In this document: positions 17,594 to 25,674 of the stretch, one piece after another
Numbering within the stretch: the first letter of the stretch is position 1
Layout of the letters: each line of letters opens with the position of its first letter
DNA from: an uncultured Clostridia bacterium
Lineage (GTDB): Bacteria > Bacillota > Clostridia > Christensenellales > CAG-314
Direction of reading: 5' to 3'
NCBI GenBank assembly: GCA_944364615.1
Contig: CALVWF010000002.1
Location: 1-64,000 of the forward strand
DNA: 64,000 bases
The notes under the pieces: model-generated
The model's input: the letters and a program-made list of their open reading frames with translations, nothing else
Told to the model about the DNA's origin: nothing
Databases searched by the model: none
Program-made: the position numbers and the translations under genes

Positions 17594-19378
17594 ATGGGCT
17601 ACACAAACAGAAAGGAAATACCCGAAAAATACAAATGGAACCTCAGCGATATCTATGCTACCGAACAGTTGTGGGAAGAAGCCTTCAACAAAGTGCAGGG
17701 CGATCTCGTACAGATAGAGCAGTTCAAGGGCAAGTTGAACAACAAGAAAAGTTTGCTTGACTGTTTTAACATGATGAACGAACTGGACAAACAGTTTGCC
17801 AAATTGTACTGCTACGCCGCAATGAGTTACGACGAAGACAGTCAGGACGCTGACAAACAGCAAAGATTTTCCAGAGTTTACAGTATGCTGGTAAATTTCG
17901 AAGCGTTGTCTTCCTTCATTTCGCCGGAAATTTCCGCACTGTCAAACGAGCAGTTGGATGAATATATTGCCGACAAGGATTTTGCCGACTACGATATACA
18001 ACTTAAAAAATTGCGTGACGGCAAAGCCCATATTCTGTCTGCCGACGAGGAAAAACTGCTTGCAAACGTAGGTTCGTTTTCCGGACAATTTCAGGAAGTG
18101 TTCAAGCGTCTTGACAGCGGAGATCTGAAATTCGGCGAGATTACCGTTGACGGCAAACCTGTAAAGTTGGGACACGGTACATATTCGATGCTGTTGCAGC
18201 ACAAGGATCAGGAAGTCAGAAAACTTGCTTTTGAAACTTACTACAAGGCATATATCGACAAAATCAACACAATTGCCGGTATTTACGAAGGCAGCGTCAA
18301 GGCAGACTGTTTCTACGCGCGTGCAAGAAAATTCGGCAGCACAATGGAACAGGCACTGTTCAACGAGGACGTTGACAAAAAGGTGTACGACAATCTTATT
18401 GCCAGCATGCATTCCACATTCGAGCCTTTGCACAAATACATCGCTTTGAGAAAGAAGTTGATGGGTGTTAAAGCGCTCAATATGTACGACCTTTATGTGT
18501 CTGTTTTCGAAGACGCCGACATCAGTTGTGAATACGAAGAGGCGGTGGAGATCGTCAAGGAAGGTCTTGCTCCTTTAGGGGAAGATTACCGCAAGATAAT
18601 GGACGAAGCCTTTGCTTCCCGTTGGATTGACGTTCACGAAACTCCCACAAAGCGCAGCGGTGCGTATAGCATGCATGTAGCAGGCGTTCACCCGTACATG
18701 TTGCTCAACTACCAGAAGACAACGCACGACATCTTTACCATCGCTCACGAAATGGGACACTCCATACACAGTTATTACAGCGCTGCAAAGCAACCTCATT
18801 CCAAGGCGGATTACAAGATTTTTGTAGCGGAAGTCGCGTCCACATGTAACGAAGTGCTGTTGCTGCATCATCTGCTCAAAACGCAAAAGGACGTTGCTGT
18901 ACGCAAATATCTGTTGCAGTACTATCTCGATATGTTGCGTACTACTATGTACCGTCAGGCAATGTTTGCCGAATTCGAGGCAATCACTCACGAACTTGCC
19001 GAAAACAACGTTCCTCTGACAGCGCAGACAATGTGCGAGAAGTATCTCGAACTCAACAAGATGTACTACGGCCCCGCAGTAAATCACAATGAAGAGATAA
19101 GTTACGAATGGGCAAGAATACCTCACTTTTACAGAGCATTCTACGTATACAAGTATGCAACAGGAATTATTTCCGCAGTGTGCATCGCCGAAAAGATACT
19201 GAATGAAGGCAAACCTGCCGTAGACAAATACAAGGAATTCCTGTCATTGGGCGGTTCGATGGATCCCGTTTCCGAATTGAAGGTAGCGGGAGTCGACCTT
19301 ACGACTTTTGAACCGTTTGAAATAGTTGCCAAGAGTTTTGCAGACACTCTTGCCGAACTGGAAGAATTGTGCAAATAA
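17594..19378 (+). CDS. pepF: Oligoendopeptidase F (M3 family metallopeptidase)
   Basis: This cytoplasmic zinc peptidase cleaves short peptides. The 594-residue length is typical. The N-terminal helical PepF domain (KYKWNLSDIYATEQLWEEAF onward) is followed by the M3 catalytic domain with HEMGH at residues 385-389 and the downstream Glu ligand in FVAEVAST (about 413). The conserved GPAVNHNEEISYEWARIPHFY block near 495-515 also fits. An AAGGAG site precedes the ATG. No signal peptide is seen. A terminator follows directly. Confidence 0.95.
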   Translation: MGYTNRKEIPEKYKWNLSDIYATEQLWEEAFNKVQGDLVQIEQFKGKLNNKKSLLDCFNMMNELDKQFAKLYCYAAMSYDEDSQDADKQQRFSRVYSMLVNFEALSSFISPEISALSNEQLDEYIADKDFADYDIQLKKLRDGKAHILSADEEKLLANVGSFSGQFQEVFKRLDSGDLKFGEITVDGKPVKLGHGTYSMLLQHKDQEVRKLAFETYYKAYIDKINTIAGIYEGSVKADCFYARARKFGSTMEQALFNEDVDKKVYDNLIASMHSTFEPLHKYIALRKKLMGVKALNMYDLYVSVFEDADISCEYEEAVEIVKEGLAPLGEDYRKIMDEAFASRWIDVHETPTKRSGAYSMHVAGVHPYMLLNYQKTTHDIFTIAHEMGHSIHSYYSAAKQPHSKADYKIFVAEVASTCNEVLLLHHLLKTQKDVAVRKYLLQYYLDMLRTTMYRQAMFAEFEAITHELAENNVPLTAQTMCEKYLELNKMYYGPAVNHNEEISYEWARIPHFYRAFYVYKYATGIISAVCIAEKILNEGKPAVDKYKEFLSLGGSMDPVSELKVAGVDLTTFEPFEIVAKSFADTLAELEELCK

Positions 19379-19381
19379 TTG

Positions 19382-19415
19382 AAATTCCGCAGTGAACAAC
19401 TGCGGAATTTTTATT
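19382..19415 (+). terminator. pepF terminator
   Basis: AAATTCCGCAGT (19382-19393) pairs with ACTGCGGAATTT (19399-19410), followed by TTATTT. Confidence 0.92.
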
Positions 19416-19536
19416 TCGGACTTTTTTAATAAATTGCCGGTTTTTGTGTAGCGTTTTATTGCGCCGGTTTCAGTAGAAAAGTTCATGGGTCTGTGATACA
19501 ATATAATCATCAATCCAAAGAACAAGGGGAATGGCT

Positions 19537-19905
19537 ATGAACATAAATCAGTTTTGGACAGATGTATTAAATCAAGACGCGAAAGCATTAGAGTCTTATT
19601 TTCATGAGGACGCATTTATAAATTGGCATTGTACAAATGAGCATTTTACCGCCGCAGAGTTTATTCGGGCAAATTGTGAATATCCCGGAAATTGGGCGGG
19701 TGAGATTGAGAAAAAATACGTCCTTGATGATACGATAATTACAGCAACTCATGTTTATTCAAAAGACAGTTCGTTGTCATTTCATGTTGTGTCATTTATC
19801 AAAGTGAAAGATGACAAGATAATATCCGTTGATGAATATTGGGGCGATGATGGTGTCGCTCCGCAATGGCGACTTGATAAACACATCGGAACTGTAATTA
19901 AATAG
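19537..19905 (+). CDS. SnoaL/NTF2-like small protein
   Basis: The 122-residue product has the features of the NTF2-like alpha+beta barrel: an N-terminal helix pair (FWTDVLNQDAKALESYFHEDAF), a helix with FTAAEFIRANCEYPGNW, and strands ending in DDKIISVDEYWGDDG. Members are small enzymes or ligand binders, and the role here is unknown. AAGGGGA is well spaced for the ATG at 19537 and too close for the in-frame ATG at 19531. Base use is visibly more AT-rich, with GAT and GAG codons that the neighbours avoid. This suggests recent acquisition. Confidence 0.7.
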   Translation: MNINQFWTDVLNQDAKALESYFHEDAFINWHCTNEHFTAAEFIRANCEYPGNWAGEIEKKYVLDDTIITATHVYSKDSSLSFHVVSFIKVKDDKIISVDEYWGDDGVAPQWRLDKHIGTVIK

Positions 19906-19916
19906 TCGGTGTATGC

Positions 19917-19949
19917 AAGCGGCCACGCTCCCCGGCATGACCGCTTTTT
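19917..19949 (+). terminator. GC-rich terminator after the SnoaL-like gene
   Basis: AGCGGCCACGC (from 19918) pairs with GCATGACCGCT (19935-19945) with two wobble pairs, followed by TTTTT. It is much more GC-rich than other terminators in the window. Confidence 0.7.
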
Positions 19950-20063
19950 CCATGTCCCGGCTCACGCCGGATAAGTCGGCTCCTGTGTAGCAGCGGCTTC
20001 CGCTTCCAGTACCCGCGCCATTTTGTCGGCGGCGGTGCGAAGAGGATACTTGCCAACGCATTT

Positions 20064-21146
20064 GTGATGCTCATCGGCATTTCCGTTGTGCTTACTGCAA
20101 TCGTCGCTTTGTTCGGCGACACATTTTTGCGTTGGTTCGGTGCAACGGGCGATTTGTTTCCCTACGCTGCCGATTATCTTCACGTATACAATACGGGTAC
20201 GTTTTTCGCACTGATGGCGGCAGGGCTCAACTGCTTTATTATAGCGCAGGGACGTGCGGGGCTTGGAATGCTGACTTCGGTGATAGGCGCAGTCAGTAAC
20301 ATTGCGCTCGATCCTTTGTTTATATTTACTTTCGGAATGGGCGTTAAAGGCGCTGCGCTTGCGACAGTGCTTTCGCAACTGTTTTCCGCACTGTTTGCGC
20401 TGTGCGTGCTGTTTTTCCGCAAAGATATGGTGCGCATTTCCTTTGGCTCGTACAACGGCAAAAGCATACCTAAAATACTTGCGTTGGGAGTTTCGCCCTT
20501 TCTGATAATCGCCACCGATTCGGTAATGCTGCTTGCTTTGAATTCCGTTCTTGCGTCTTACGGAGGTCAACAGGCAGGTATATACATTTCCGCATCCACC
20601 ATAATGCTGTCCTTTATGCAGGTAGTAACGTTGCCTTTCGGAGGCATTACTTCCGGCACTCAGCCTCTGTTGGGATTTAATTACGGCGCCGGCAAGATAG
20701 ACCGTGTTAAAAAGGGTGAAACGGTAATTGTGGTCTGTTCGCTGATCTATACAACGGCTATGTTTGTATTTGCCCGTCTGGGAGCAGGTTTGTTTGTCGC
20801 GCTGTTTAACGCGTCGGGGCAACTTGCACGGTTGTCGGTGGAATTTATTGCGATCTATACGTCAATGATAATACCGCTTGCCTTGCAGTACGCATTTGTG
20901 GACGGACTGACGGGGTTGGGAATAGCCCGCATTGCGGTAGTGCTGTCAATGCTGAGAAAAATTGCGGTAATGTTGCCTTTGACATTTATTTTTCCGCTGT
21001 TCCTCGGAGCGGAGGGGGCACTGTACGCCGAACCCGTTGCGGACGCGCTCAGCGCAGTTGTTTCCACGGTAGTTTATCTCGTTACGATAAACAAAATATT
21101 GGAAAAACGCAAAAACGCTCTGTTACAATCGGGCAGAACGTTGTAA
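20064..21146 (+). pseudogene. 5'-truncated MATE-family exporter
   Basis: The coding frame encodes about 360 residues matching the MATE family from the third membrane segment to the C-terminus (GSGS-like repeats aside, GMGVKGAALATVLSQ; VTLPFGGITSGTQPLLGFNYGAG; GLGIARIAVVLSMLRK). About 90 N-terminal residues expected from full-length MATE proteins such as the one at 865-2256 are missing. In-frame similarity (AKRILANAF) extends upstream of the first start codon, to about 20037. The frame is open back to a stop at 19938, but without ATG or ribosome site and with unrelated GC-rich sequence. It is most simply a gene whose 5' end was replaced. Expression as a short protein from GTG 20064 or ATG 20067 cannot be excluded. 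Confidence 0.7.
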
Positions 21147-21165
21147 ATATTTACCAACGACAATA

Positions 21166-21194
21166 AACACGGCCTTTTACCGCCGTGTTTTTTT
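21166..21194 (+). terminator. Terminator after the truncated MATE gene
   Basis: AACACGGC (21166-21173) pairs with GCCGTGTT (21182-21189), followed by TTTTT. Confidence 0.85.
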
Positions 21195-21275
21195 CTTGTC
21201 GAGGTATATCGGCAATAGCCGAAACAGTCCGAACCTTTTATACTTGTTTGCAGATTGCAACCTGCGGTAAACAGA

Positions 21276-21309
21276 AGGACGCCGTGTTTTACGGCGTCCT
21301 GTGTTTTTA
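21276..21309. terminator. Convergent-region hairpin
   Basis: AGGACGCCGT (21276-21285) pairs with ACGGCGTCCT (21291-21300). The plus strand continues GTGTTTTTAA. It lies behind the 3' end of the minus-strand XRE gene and could serve either direction. Confidence 0.6.
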
Positions 21310-21333
21310 ATTTTCCTGTGTTTTTTCAATATG

Positions 21334-21954
21334 TTATTTGACGGCGGTGTCCGATTTCATTTTACTGCGTATGTGTTGTAATAAAAACCACAGTATGACA
21401 AGCAGTTGAAGTACTCCGCCTATTATATACAGTAACCAACTGTTGGGCACGCCTATGAGTACGTCGATAGTGCAACACAACGACCAGACAAGCACGCTTA
21501 CCAATATTGCGGAAACGTACCTTTTTCCCCACATTACGTTGAACACCAGCAGTACAATGGCGGTGACGGGTACCGCTACAAGATAGGCGAGAAAAATCTC
21601 GGTAAATTTCGGAATGAACAGCAAGGTAAAGACAACTATTACCGTTGCGACAAGCCACACAAGACCGGCTGAGAGCAATGCGACAAGAAGTCTGTTGGCA
21701 ATCTTGCGCTTTTTGTATACGGGCGTCTGAGGAGTTACGGGCTGAGTGTGTTCGTAAAGGAAATCGTCAACCTTTACTCCGTACATGTCTGCCAGTTGCT
21801 TTAACACAATGATGTCCGGCAACGCTTCTCCGCGCTCCCATTTGCTTACCGCTTTGTCGGTGTAATTCAGTTTTTCGGCAAGTTCCTGCTGCGTGAGTTT
21901 GGCTTGTTTGCGCAATTCCGTCAGGTTTTTTGCGATTATCATTTTTTGATCCAT
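21334..21954 (-). CDS. XRE-family regulator with C-terminal membrane segments
   Basis: Residues about 5-65 are a Cro/C1-type helix-turn-helix (LTELRKQAKLTQQELAEKLN, then KAVSKWERGEALPD). Residues about 88-200 contain four hydrophobic segments, so this is a membrane-anchored transcription regulator. Targets and signal are unknown. The start at 21954 is chosen because HTH similarity begins there and because a near-perfect promoter ends 6 nt before it. This implies a leaderless mRNA, and there is no Shine-Dalgarno. A longer frame to 22008 would run through the promoter. Confidence 0.82.
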   Translation of the reverse strand: MDQKMIIAKNLTELRKQAKLTQQELAEKLNYTDKAVSKWERGEALPDIIVLKQLADMYGVKVDDFLYEHTQPVTPQTPVYKKRKIANRLLVALLSAGLVWLVATVIVVFTLLFIPKFTEIFLAYLVAVPVTAIVLLVFNVMWGKRYVSAILVSVLVWSLCCTIDVLIGVPNSWLLYIIGGVLQLLVILWFLLQHIRSKMKSDTAVK

Positions 21955-21960
21955 ATGTAT

Positions 21961-21989
21961 AGTATAGCAGACAAACGAAACTTTTTCAA
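21961..21989 (-). promoter_or_regulatory. Promoter giving a leaderless XRE transcript
   Basis: On the minus strand: TTGAAA (21989-21984), a 17-nt spacer, TATACT (21966-21961), six bases (ATACAT) and then the start ATG at 21954. Initiation 7 nt after the -10 box would begin the mRNA at the A of the start codon. Confidence 0.8.
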
Positions 21990-22187
21990 CTCTTTTTTTG
22001 CCCGTCACAAGGGCAATTCTAATTAAAGTAGAGTCGTTTTTTGTCGGGTAGAGCGATGCAACCGAGGTAGAACGGCAGTGTTTGCAACGGTAGACGTATT
22101 AATTTGCGGTTTAGGGTGTTTTTCGGCGCATTGTGCGGTATACTTTTGACAAATATAAAAGGAGTGGGATGTTTCCCGTTTTGTACT

Positions 22188-22922
22188 ATGGCACAATTAC
22201 TCGGAGGTTACAGCCTTGAAGAAAGCAACATCACGGTGTTCGGCGATTCCATTTCAAAGGGATTGTATCTTAAAGGCGACAGAATAAACAGATTGGAAAT
22301 AAACGCCGTTCAACTTGTAATGGACAAGTACGGTATCGATATAGACAACAAGTCCGCTTTCGGACAGTCCTTGCAACGCATTTACAACAAGAAAGTAATA
22401 GAAAAGTATCTTGCTGAAATTGACCATTCCCGTCACAACATCGCAGTGCTGAGCCTTGGGGGAAACGACGCCGATTACAACTGGACGGAAGTTGCTAAAA
22501 ACCCTACTGCAATACACGACAGCAAGACTCCTCTGTTCTTTTTCGGCAAGTGGCTGGATGAGACAATAAGAATGTTGCAAAGCAACGGCGTGCATGTGGT
22601 GATCACCTCTCTTCCGCCCGTCAACTCGCAGAGGTATTTCGACAATGTGATAGCGCGCCACTGCGACAGGGAAGCGGTACTTCGTTTTCTTCACGACGAC
22701 GTCAGCAATATCAGCAGGCATCAGGAGTGTTTCAGCAATCTGCTGATGCAGAGGGCGTTGTTTCACGGATGCGGTTTCGTGGACCTTCGCACGGCATTTC
22801 TGATGAAAAACGACTTTCTGAATTTTCTGTGTATGGACGGAATTCATCCCAACGAAAGGGGACAGGCTTTGATTGCCCGTACAATGTTCAATCACATAGA
22901 GTCGAGAAGACTTTCCGCCTGA
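22188..22922 (+). CDS. SGNH/GDSL-type hydrolase
   Basis: The protein of about 244 residues has the SGNH blocks: FGDSIS with the nucleophile Ser near the N-terminus, LGGND in the middle, and MDGIHPN with the catalytic Asp and His near the C-terminus. Such enzymes deacylate esters (lipids or acetylated sugars). No clear signal peptide is seen from this start, so it is probably cytoplasmic. The start is uncertain. AAAGGAG at 22158-22164 lies 23 nt before the ATG, with a small GGGA/TCCC hairpin between them, and a longer frame reaches back to 22104. A TATACT -10 box lies at 22139-22144. A terminator follows. Confidence 0.78.
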   Translation: MAQLLGGYSLEESNITVFGDSISKGLYLKGDRINRLEINAVQLVMDKYGIDIDNKSAFGQSLQRIYNKKVIEKYLAEIDHSRHNIAVLSLGGNDADYNWTEVAKNPTAIHDSKTPLFFFGKWLDETIRMLQSNGVHVVITSLPPVNSQRYFDNVIARHCDREAVLRFLHDDVSNISRHQECFSNLLMQRALFHGCGFVDLRTAFLMKNDFLNFLCMDGIHPNERGQALIARTMFNHIESRRLSA

Positions 22923-22938
22923 CGGAAATCAAAACTTG

Positions 22939-22972
22939 CGGGTGCAGCAGTGTCGCTGCACCCGTTTTTTTT
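22939..22972 (+). terminator. Terminator after the SGNH hydrolase
   Basis: CGGGTGCAGC (22939-22948) pairs with GCTGCACCCG (22955-22964), followed by eight T. Confidence 0.93.
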
Positions 22973-23298
22973 GAAGATTAATTATATTTAAAACGCAATA
23001 CCTGAAGGAAAAAGGCAAATTCTCAGTATATACCGTACAACCGAGCAGGTCAAAAATGCACTCCGACGACAAACGTCCGAATACATCCTCTTACGGAAAA
23101 TGAAAGTTGTCCTGTACGGGAATACCGCTCAAAGGTAAAAGTCTCAGGAAAATTGCCGAATTCATGTTGGGAAACAGACTTTTACCGTCCAACTTTCCTG
23201 CAACCGTTGTACTTAATTTCAATTAAATATATATATTTTATTTAACGTATGCAAAATAAAAAATTATAGAACGTCAAGTATTGATTTTACTAAATCAT
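22973..23298 (+). other. Non-coding stretch with nested inverted repeats upstream of rnf
   Basis: No gene is seen. GGTAAAAGTCT (23134-23144) pairs perfectly with AGACTTTTACC (23176-23186). Outside it, GAAAGTTG (23102-23109) pairs with CAACTTTC (23190-23197), so about 96 nt can fold into one nested arm. Two CTCAG segments follow purine-rich GG[C/T]AAA sequences near 23014-23026 and 23134-23149. The arm has no T-run and lies upstream of the best rnf promoter. It may be an independent RNA or part of a longer leader. I do not recognise the family. Confidence 0.4.
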
Positions 23299-23327
23299 TT
23301 TACAATTATATTGTAATGTGTTAAAAT
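23299..23327 (+). promoter_or_regulatory. rnf operon promoter
   Basis: TTTACA (23299-23304), a 17-nt spacer and TAAAAT (23322-23327), about 60 nt before the rnfC start. Confidence 0.7.
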
Positions 23328-23395
23328 ACAATGGTAAACTGCGTCAGTATGCAGTTGTGCAAACACAATTATTTTTAGGAGGCGTATTTGCTTTT

Positions 23396-24673
23396 ATGAA
23401 AACTTTTAAAGGCGGGGTACACGCACCTGACAACAAGGCGTTGACTGCTCAATGTCCTATCGAACAGATGCCTCTCGTACCCGACTACTACGTCGCTTTG
23501 TCCCAGCACATCGGTAAACCTGCCGAAGCAGTGGTTGCTGCCGGCGAAAAGGTTGCGGAAGGACAACTGATTGCCAAAGCGACAGGTAAAGTTTCCGCCA
23601 ACATCTTCTCTCCCGTTTCGGGTGAAGTGGTGGGTATTGAACAGATAGTCAATGCCAAAGGCGGTAAGGGCGACTACATTCACATCAAGAGTGACGGCGA
23701 ACAACGTGTCGTGACGTTGTCTGCACTGGAAAATCCGACAGCCGAACAGATCGTTCAACGTATCGAGGAGGCGGGTATCGTCGGAATGGGCGGCGCAGGA
23801 TTCGCAACGGCGGTAAAGGCTCAGCCCGCAAAACCCGTCGACACACTCATCATCAATGCTGCTGAATGTGAACCCTATCTCAACTGCGACAACCGTCTTA
23901 TGATCGAGCGTACCGAACAGGTCATTGCAGGTACAAGACTGCTTGCCAAGGCGCTGTCCGTATCCAATGTGATCATCGGTATCGAAGCAAACAAGATGGA
24001 AGCGTACAACAAACTGGTGGGACACGAGGGCATTACCGTGGAACTTTTGAAGAAAAAGTATCCTCAGGGTGCTGAAAAATCCCTTATTTACGCTTGCACG
24101 AAGCGCAAGGTACCCTGCGGCGGATTGCCAATGGATGTCGGCGTGGTTGTAAACAACGTAGGTACAGTGTACGCCATTTGGGACGCCGTGGTAAACGGCA
24201 GACCTCTTTACAAACGTGTGCTTACCGTTTCGGGCAGAGGCGTTGCCGAACCCAAAAACCTCGAAGTGCGCGTAGGTACGCCTCTCGCTTCCGTGTTGGA
24301 ATTCTGCGGCGGCATTTCGGAAAACACCGTCAAACTTATCAGCGGAGGTCCGATGATGGGATTTGCTCTGACGGGTACCGATCTGTATACCACCAAGACA
24401 GATTCGGGATTTCTTGCGCTGACGGACAAGGAAGCAAGCACTTTGTTGCCTACTCCCTGTATCAATTGCGGAAGATGCGCAACTGTATGTCCTATGAAAC
24501 TGATGCCTATGTACATCGACTTTTACACAACGGTGGGCGATTACGCTTCCTCGGTAAAATACGGTGCGATGAACTGTATCGAGTGCGGAACGTGCGCTTA
24601 CGTTTGTCCGGCTAAACGCCCCATCGTTCAGAGCGTTCGCCTTACTAAAATGAAGATGAGGGAGAAAAAGTAA
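23396..24673 (+). CDS. rnfC: Rnf complex subunit RnfC (NADH-binding)
   Basis: RnfC is the peripheral subunit of the Na+/H+-pumping ferredoxin:NAD+ oxidoreductase and takes electrons to or from NAD(H). The 425-residue product has the N-terminal biotinyl-lipoyl-like domain, the Rossmann-type NADH/FMN region (GGAGFATAVK; NAAECEPYLNCD) and a SLBB segment. Two [4Fe-4S] motifs are present near the C-terminus (CINCGRCATVCP and CIECGTCAYVCP). The start at 23396 matches the family N-terminus; GGAGG lies 13 nt upstream, slightly far. It is the first gene of a tightly packed C-D-G-E-A-B operon (1 nt to rnfD). Confidence 0.96.
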   Translation: MKTFKGGVHAPDNKALTAQCPIEQMPLVPDYYVALSQHIGKPAEAVVAAGEKVAEGQLIAKATGKVSANIFSPVSGEVVGIEQIVNAKGGKGDYIHIKSDGEQRVVTLSALENPTAEQIVQRIEEAGIVGMGGAGFATAVKAQPAKPVDTLIINAAECEPYLNCDNRLMIERTEQVIAGTRLLAKALSVSNVIIGIEANKMEAYNKLVGHEGITVELLKKKYPQGAEKSLIYACTKRKVPCGGLPMDVGVVVNNVGTVYAIWDAVVNGRPLYKRVLTVSGRGVAEPKNLEVRVGTPLASVLEFCGGISENTVKLISGGPMMGFALTGTDLYTTKTDSGFLALTDKEASTLLPTPCINCGRCATVCPMKLMPMYIDFYTTVGDYASSVKYGAMNCIECGTCAYVCPAKRPIVQSVRLTKMKMREKK

Positions 24674-24674
24674 T

Positions 24675-25673
24675 ATGGAAAAATATGTATTTTCGGCTTC
24701 CCCGCACATCAAGTCGCCCCGTACTACCAAACGCATAATGATCGACGTGTGCATCGCAATGTTGCCTGCATGCATCATGGGTTGCGTTTTGTTCGGCTGG
24801 CAGGCGATCGTGGTTCTTGCGGTTGCAACACTTACCGCTGTTTTAAGCGAAATCGTTTACAGACTGTGCGACGGAGTCAAGTTTGACAGAATTTTAAAGG
24901 AATTTGACTTTACTTCCGTTGTAACAGGTATGTTGGTCGGTATGAATATGCCTGCCGGCATTCCCGTATACATCCCCGTATTCGCAAGCATATTTGCAAT
25001 AGTCGTTGTAAAGATGCTGTTTGGCGGAACGGGCAAAAACCTTGTAAACCCCGCCATTGCAGGACGTGTGTTTGCATTTATGTCCTTTGCAAAGGCTATG
25101 ACGACTTATCCTTCCGCAATCATCGGATCTTTGTCAGGCGGAAGTATCACGGACGCTGCGGGCACGGTTGTGACGGGTGCCACTCCGTTGTCTGCTCTTT
25201 TGGGCGGAAACACCTCAACGCTTACCAACCTTGACCTTTTCCTCGGAACGGGCGTCGGCGGCGTCATCGGCGAAACCTGTAAGGCTGCCATTATCCTCGG
25301 CGGAATCTACCTTGTGATAAGAAAGGTGCTCAACTTCCGTTGGCCCATCGTTTACGTTGCGGTAACCGGTCTTGTGACCGTTGCTCTGAACGGATTCGAT
25401 TTCGCGGTATTCCTGCCCTCTATACTGTCCGGCGGACTTATTCTCGGCGCAGTGTTTATGGCTACCGACTTCGTAACCACTCCCGACACAAAACTGGGCA
25501 ACTACATCTACTTTGTAGTATTGGGTGCGCTGACTGCCGTCTTGCGTCATTTCACAAGCGGAGAAGTAGTATCTTTCGCGATACTGTTTATGAACCTTGT
25601 CGTTCCCATTATCGACAAATACGTTTACCCCAGACCTTTCGGTTATGTCAAAAAGCAAAAGGAGGTAAAGTAA
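24675..25673 (+). CDS. rnfD: Rnf complex subunit RnfD
   Basis: RnfD is an integral membrane subunit of the Rnf pump and carries a covalently bound FMN. The 332-residue product has about nine membrane segments. The flavinylation motif TGATPLS places the modified residue at Thr170. FGGTGKNLVNPAIAGRVF is the family hallmark. It follows rnfC by 1 nt and precedes rnfG by 1 nt, so the subunits should be made in step. Confidence 0.96.
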   Translation: MEKYVFSASPHIKSPRTTKRIMIDVCIAMLPACIMGCVLFGWQAIVVLAVATLTAVLSEIVYRLCDGVKFDRILKEFDFTSVVTGMLVGMNMPAGIPVYIPVFASIFAIVVVKMLFGGTGKNLVNPAIAGRVFAFMSFAKAMTTYPSAIIGSLSGGSITDAAGTVVTGATPLSALLGGNTSTLTNLDLFLGTGVGGVIGETCKAAIILGGIYLVIRKVLNFRWPIVYVAVTGLVTVALNGFDFAVFLPSILSGGLILGAVFMATDFVTTPDTKLGNYIYFVVLGALTAVLRHFTSGEVVSFAILFMNLVVPIIDKYVYPRPFGYVKKQKEVK

Positions 25674-25674
25674 A

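Noticed and set aside
22990..23190. Tandem glycine riboswitch upstream of rnf
   Set aside because: CTCAG segments resemble the 3' part of the glycine aptamer, but the 5' GGAGA and CGCCGAAGG blocks are missing and rnf is not a usual target.
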